Shown: one piece after another, positions 45,771 through 46,140 of the stretch | Numbering within the stretch: the first letter of the stretch is position 1 | Layout of the letters: each line of letters begins with the position of its first letter | DNA from: Methylobacterium sp. E-066 | GTDB taxonomy: Bacteria > Pseudomonadota > Alphaproteobacteria > Rhizobiales > Beijerinckiaceae | DNA length: 46,140 nt | Direction of reading: 5' to 3' | Assembly (NCBI RefSeq): GCF_022829635.1 | Contig: NZ_JAKSYO010000107.1 | Span: 1-46,140, forward strand | Position numbers and translations under genes: made by a program | The notes under the pieces: model-generated | Databases searched by the model: none | Seen by the model: only the letters and a program-made list of their open reading frames with translations | Told to the model about the DNA's origin: nothing

Positions 45771-46140
45771 ACGACTTCGCCCATCTCCTCGACCGCCTCG
45801 CCTACGAACCGCGCCGCAACGCCAAGCTGCGCCTGCTCCAGGACTTTTTCGCGCGCACGCCGGATCCGGAGCGCGGCTACGCGCTGGGCGCCATGACCGG
45901 CACGCTGAATTTTCGCGAAGCCAAGCCGGCGTTGATCCGCGGCCTGGTGGAAGCGCGCATCGACCCCGTGCTGTTCCGCCTGTCGCACAACTACGTCGGC
46001 GATCTGGCCGAGACCACGGCGTTGATCTGGCCCTCGACGCCTCTTCCGCCCCCCTCCGTGGGCTCCGGTCTTCACCCGGCACCGAATGAGGCGCAGGTCC
46101 CCTCTCCCGTGCGGGAGAGGGACAGGGTGAGGGATGCGAC
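45767..46140 (+). CDS. ATP-dependent DNA ligase (ligase-associated repair cluster), 5' part
   Basis: The window holds 124 codons from the ATG at 45767 with no stop; the gene continues past the end. The N-terminus AHLLDRLAYEPRRNAKLRLL, GYALGAMTGTLNFREAKP and NYVGDLAETTALIWP match the cisplatin-damage-response type ligase. The catalytic KxDG motif would lie beyond the window. From about residue 86 the sequence leaves the family pattern and becomes Pro/Ser-rich; from codon 108 (46090 on) it is the R2 palindromic repeat in frame. Whether the frame stays open beyond 46140 cannot be seen. Confidence 0.88.
   Translation, partial: MNDFAHLLDRLAYEPRRNAKLRLLQDFFARTPDPERGYALGAMTGTLNFREAKPALIRGLVEARIDPVLFRLSHNYVGDLAETTALIWPSTPLPPPSVGSGLHPAPNEAQVPSPVRERDRVRDA
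46090..46138 (+). repeat. Palindromic repeat R2, copy 3, inside the ligase gene
   Basis: The palindrome CTCTCCCGTGCGGGAGAG and the following GACAGGGTGAGGGATGCG match copy 1 at 8978-9026 over 49 bases with one mismatch. Here it lies within the ligase reading frame and would be translated as about 16 residues, ending VPSPVRERDRVRDA. The window stops two bases later, so the full extent is unknown. Confidence 0.85.

Noticed and set aside
43698..46082. A 794-codon minus-strand frame covering the exonuclease and ligase
   Set aside because: Only its last 315 codons (43698-44645) are real, the methyltransferase. The rest is antisense to the exonuclease and ligase.

Overview
The window is high-GC DNA with the dense gene packing and operon layout of an alphaproteobacterium of the order Hyphomicrobiales (Rhizobiales). 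The gene neighbourhoods (rimP-nusA-ylxR-infB-rbfA-truB; mltG-yicC-gmk; secB divergent from timA-mltA-smr; dnaJ-like-cobS-cobT next to bolA; rpmB divergent from a DUF3108 gene; Suv3-like helicase-S4-fdxA-carD) and the several families of GC-rich palindromic intergenic repeats fit Methylobacterium/Methylorubrum best. The genus is an inference; no rRNA or other marker gene is present. I found no rRNA, tRNA, CRISPR array or insertion sequence.

Layout. 1-854: gene-free, with one long inverted repeat and a strong intrinsic terminator just before rimP. 855-8810: translation and transcription-factor operon (rimP, nusA, ylxR, infB, a terminator, rbfA, truB). 8811-13409: repeat-rich spacer, a dihydrolipoyl-dehydrogenase-like flavoprotein, and a bacteriophytochrome histidine kinase with a photoactive-yellow-protein-like domain at its N-terminus. 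13410-18021: gmk, yicC and mltG with palindromic repeats around them, then mutM. 18146-21540: smr, mltA and a Tim44-like gene, divergent from secB. 21541-26279: an apparently less GC-rich islet with two small membrane-protein genes, then LysR / DUF4865 / tautomerase / MFS / GNAT. 26343-32923: stress and RNA genes on the minus strand (rpoH, carD, fdxA, S4 protein, Suv3-like helicase). 33065-37522: small regulators and conserved genes of unknown function (TetR, darcynin, DUF1330, DUF3108, MarR, AhpD-like) around rpmB. 37550-42800: aerobic cobaltochelatase genes cobS and cobT with a DUF29 gene between them, a J-domain gene, bolA and arfB. 42836-46140: a DUF1275 membrane protein, a methyltransferase, and the start of the ligase-associated DNA-repair operon (exonuclease, then a ligase cut by the window end).

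How the genes work together. Most of the window is housekeeping: ribosome maturation, elongation control, peptidoglycan trimming, protein export, cobalamin synthesis and repair. The accessory signal is concentrated in five places. (1) The PYP-phytochrome kinase keeps its bilin-binding cysteine but has replaced every PYP chromophore residue I could align. (2) rpoH is preceded by a sequence matching the general-stress (EcfG/PhyR) promoter consensus. (3) A palindromic repeat, otherwise intergenic, lies in frame inside the DNA ligase gene. (4) A DUF29 gene is inserted between cobS and cobT. (5) The 21.7-22.2 kb islet carries two small membrane-protein genes of unknown function.
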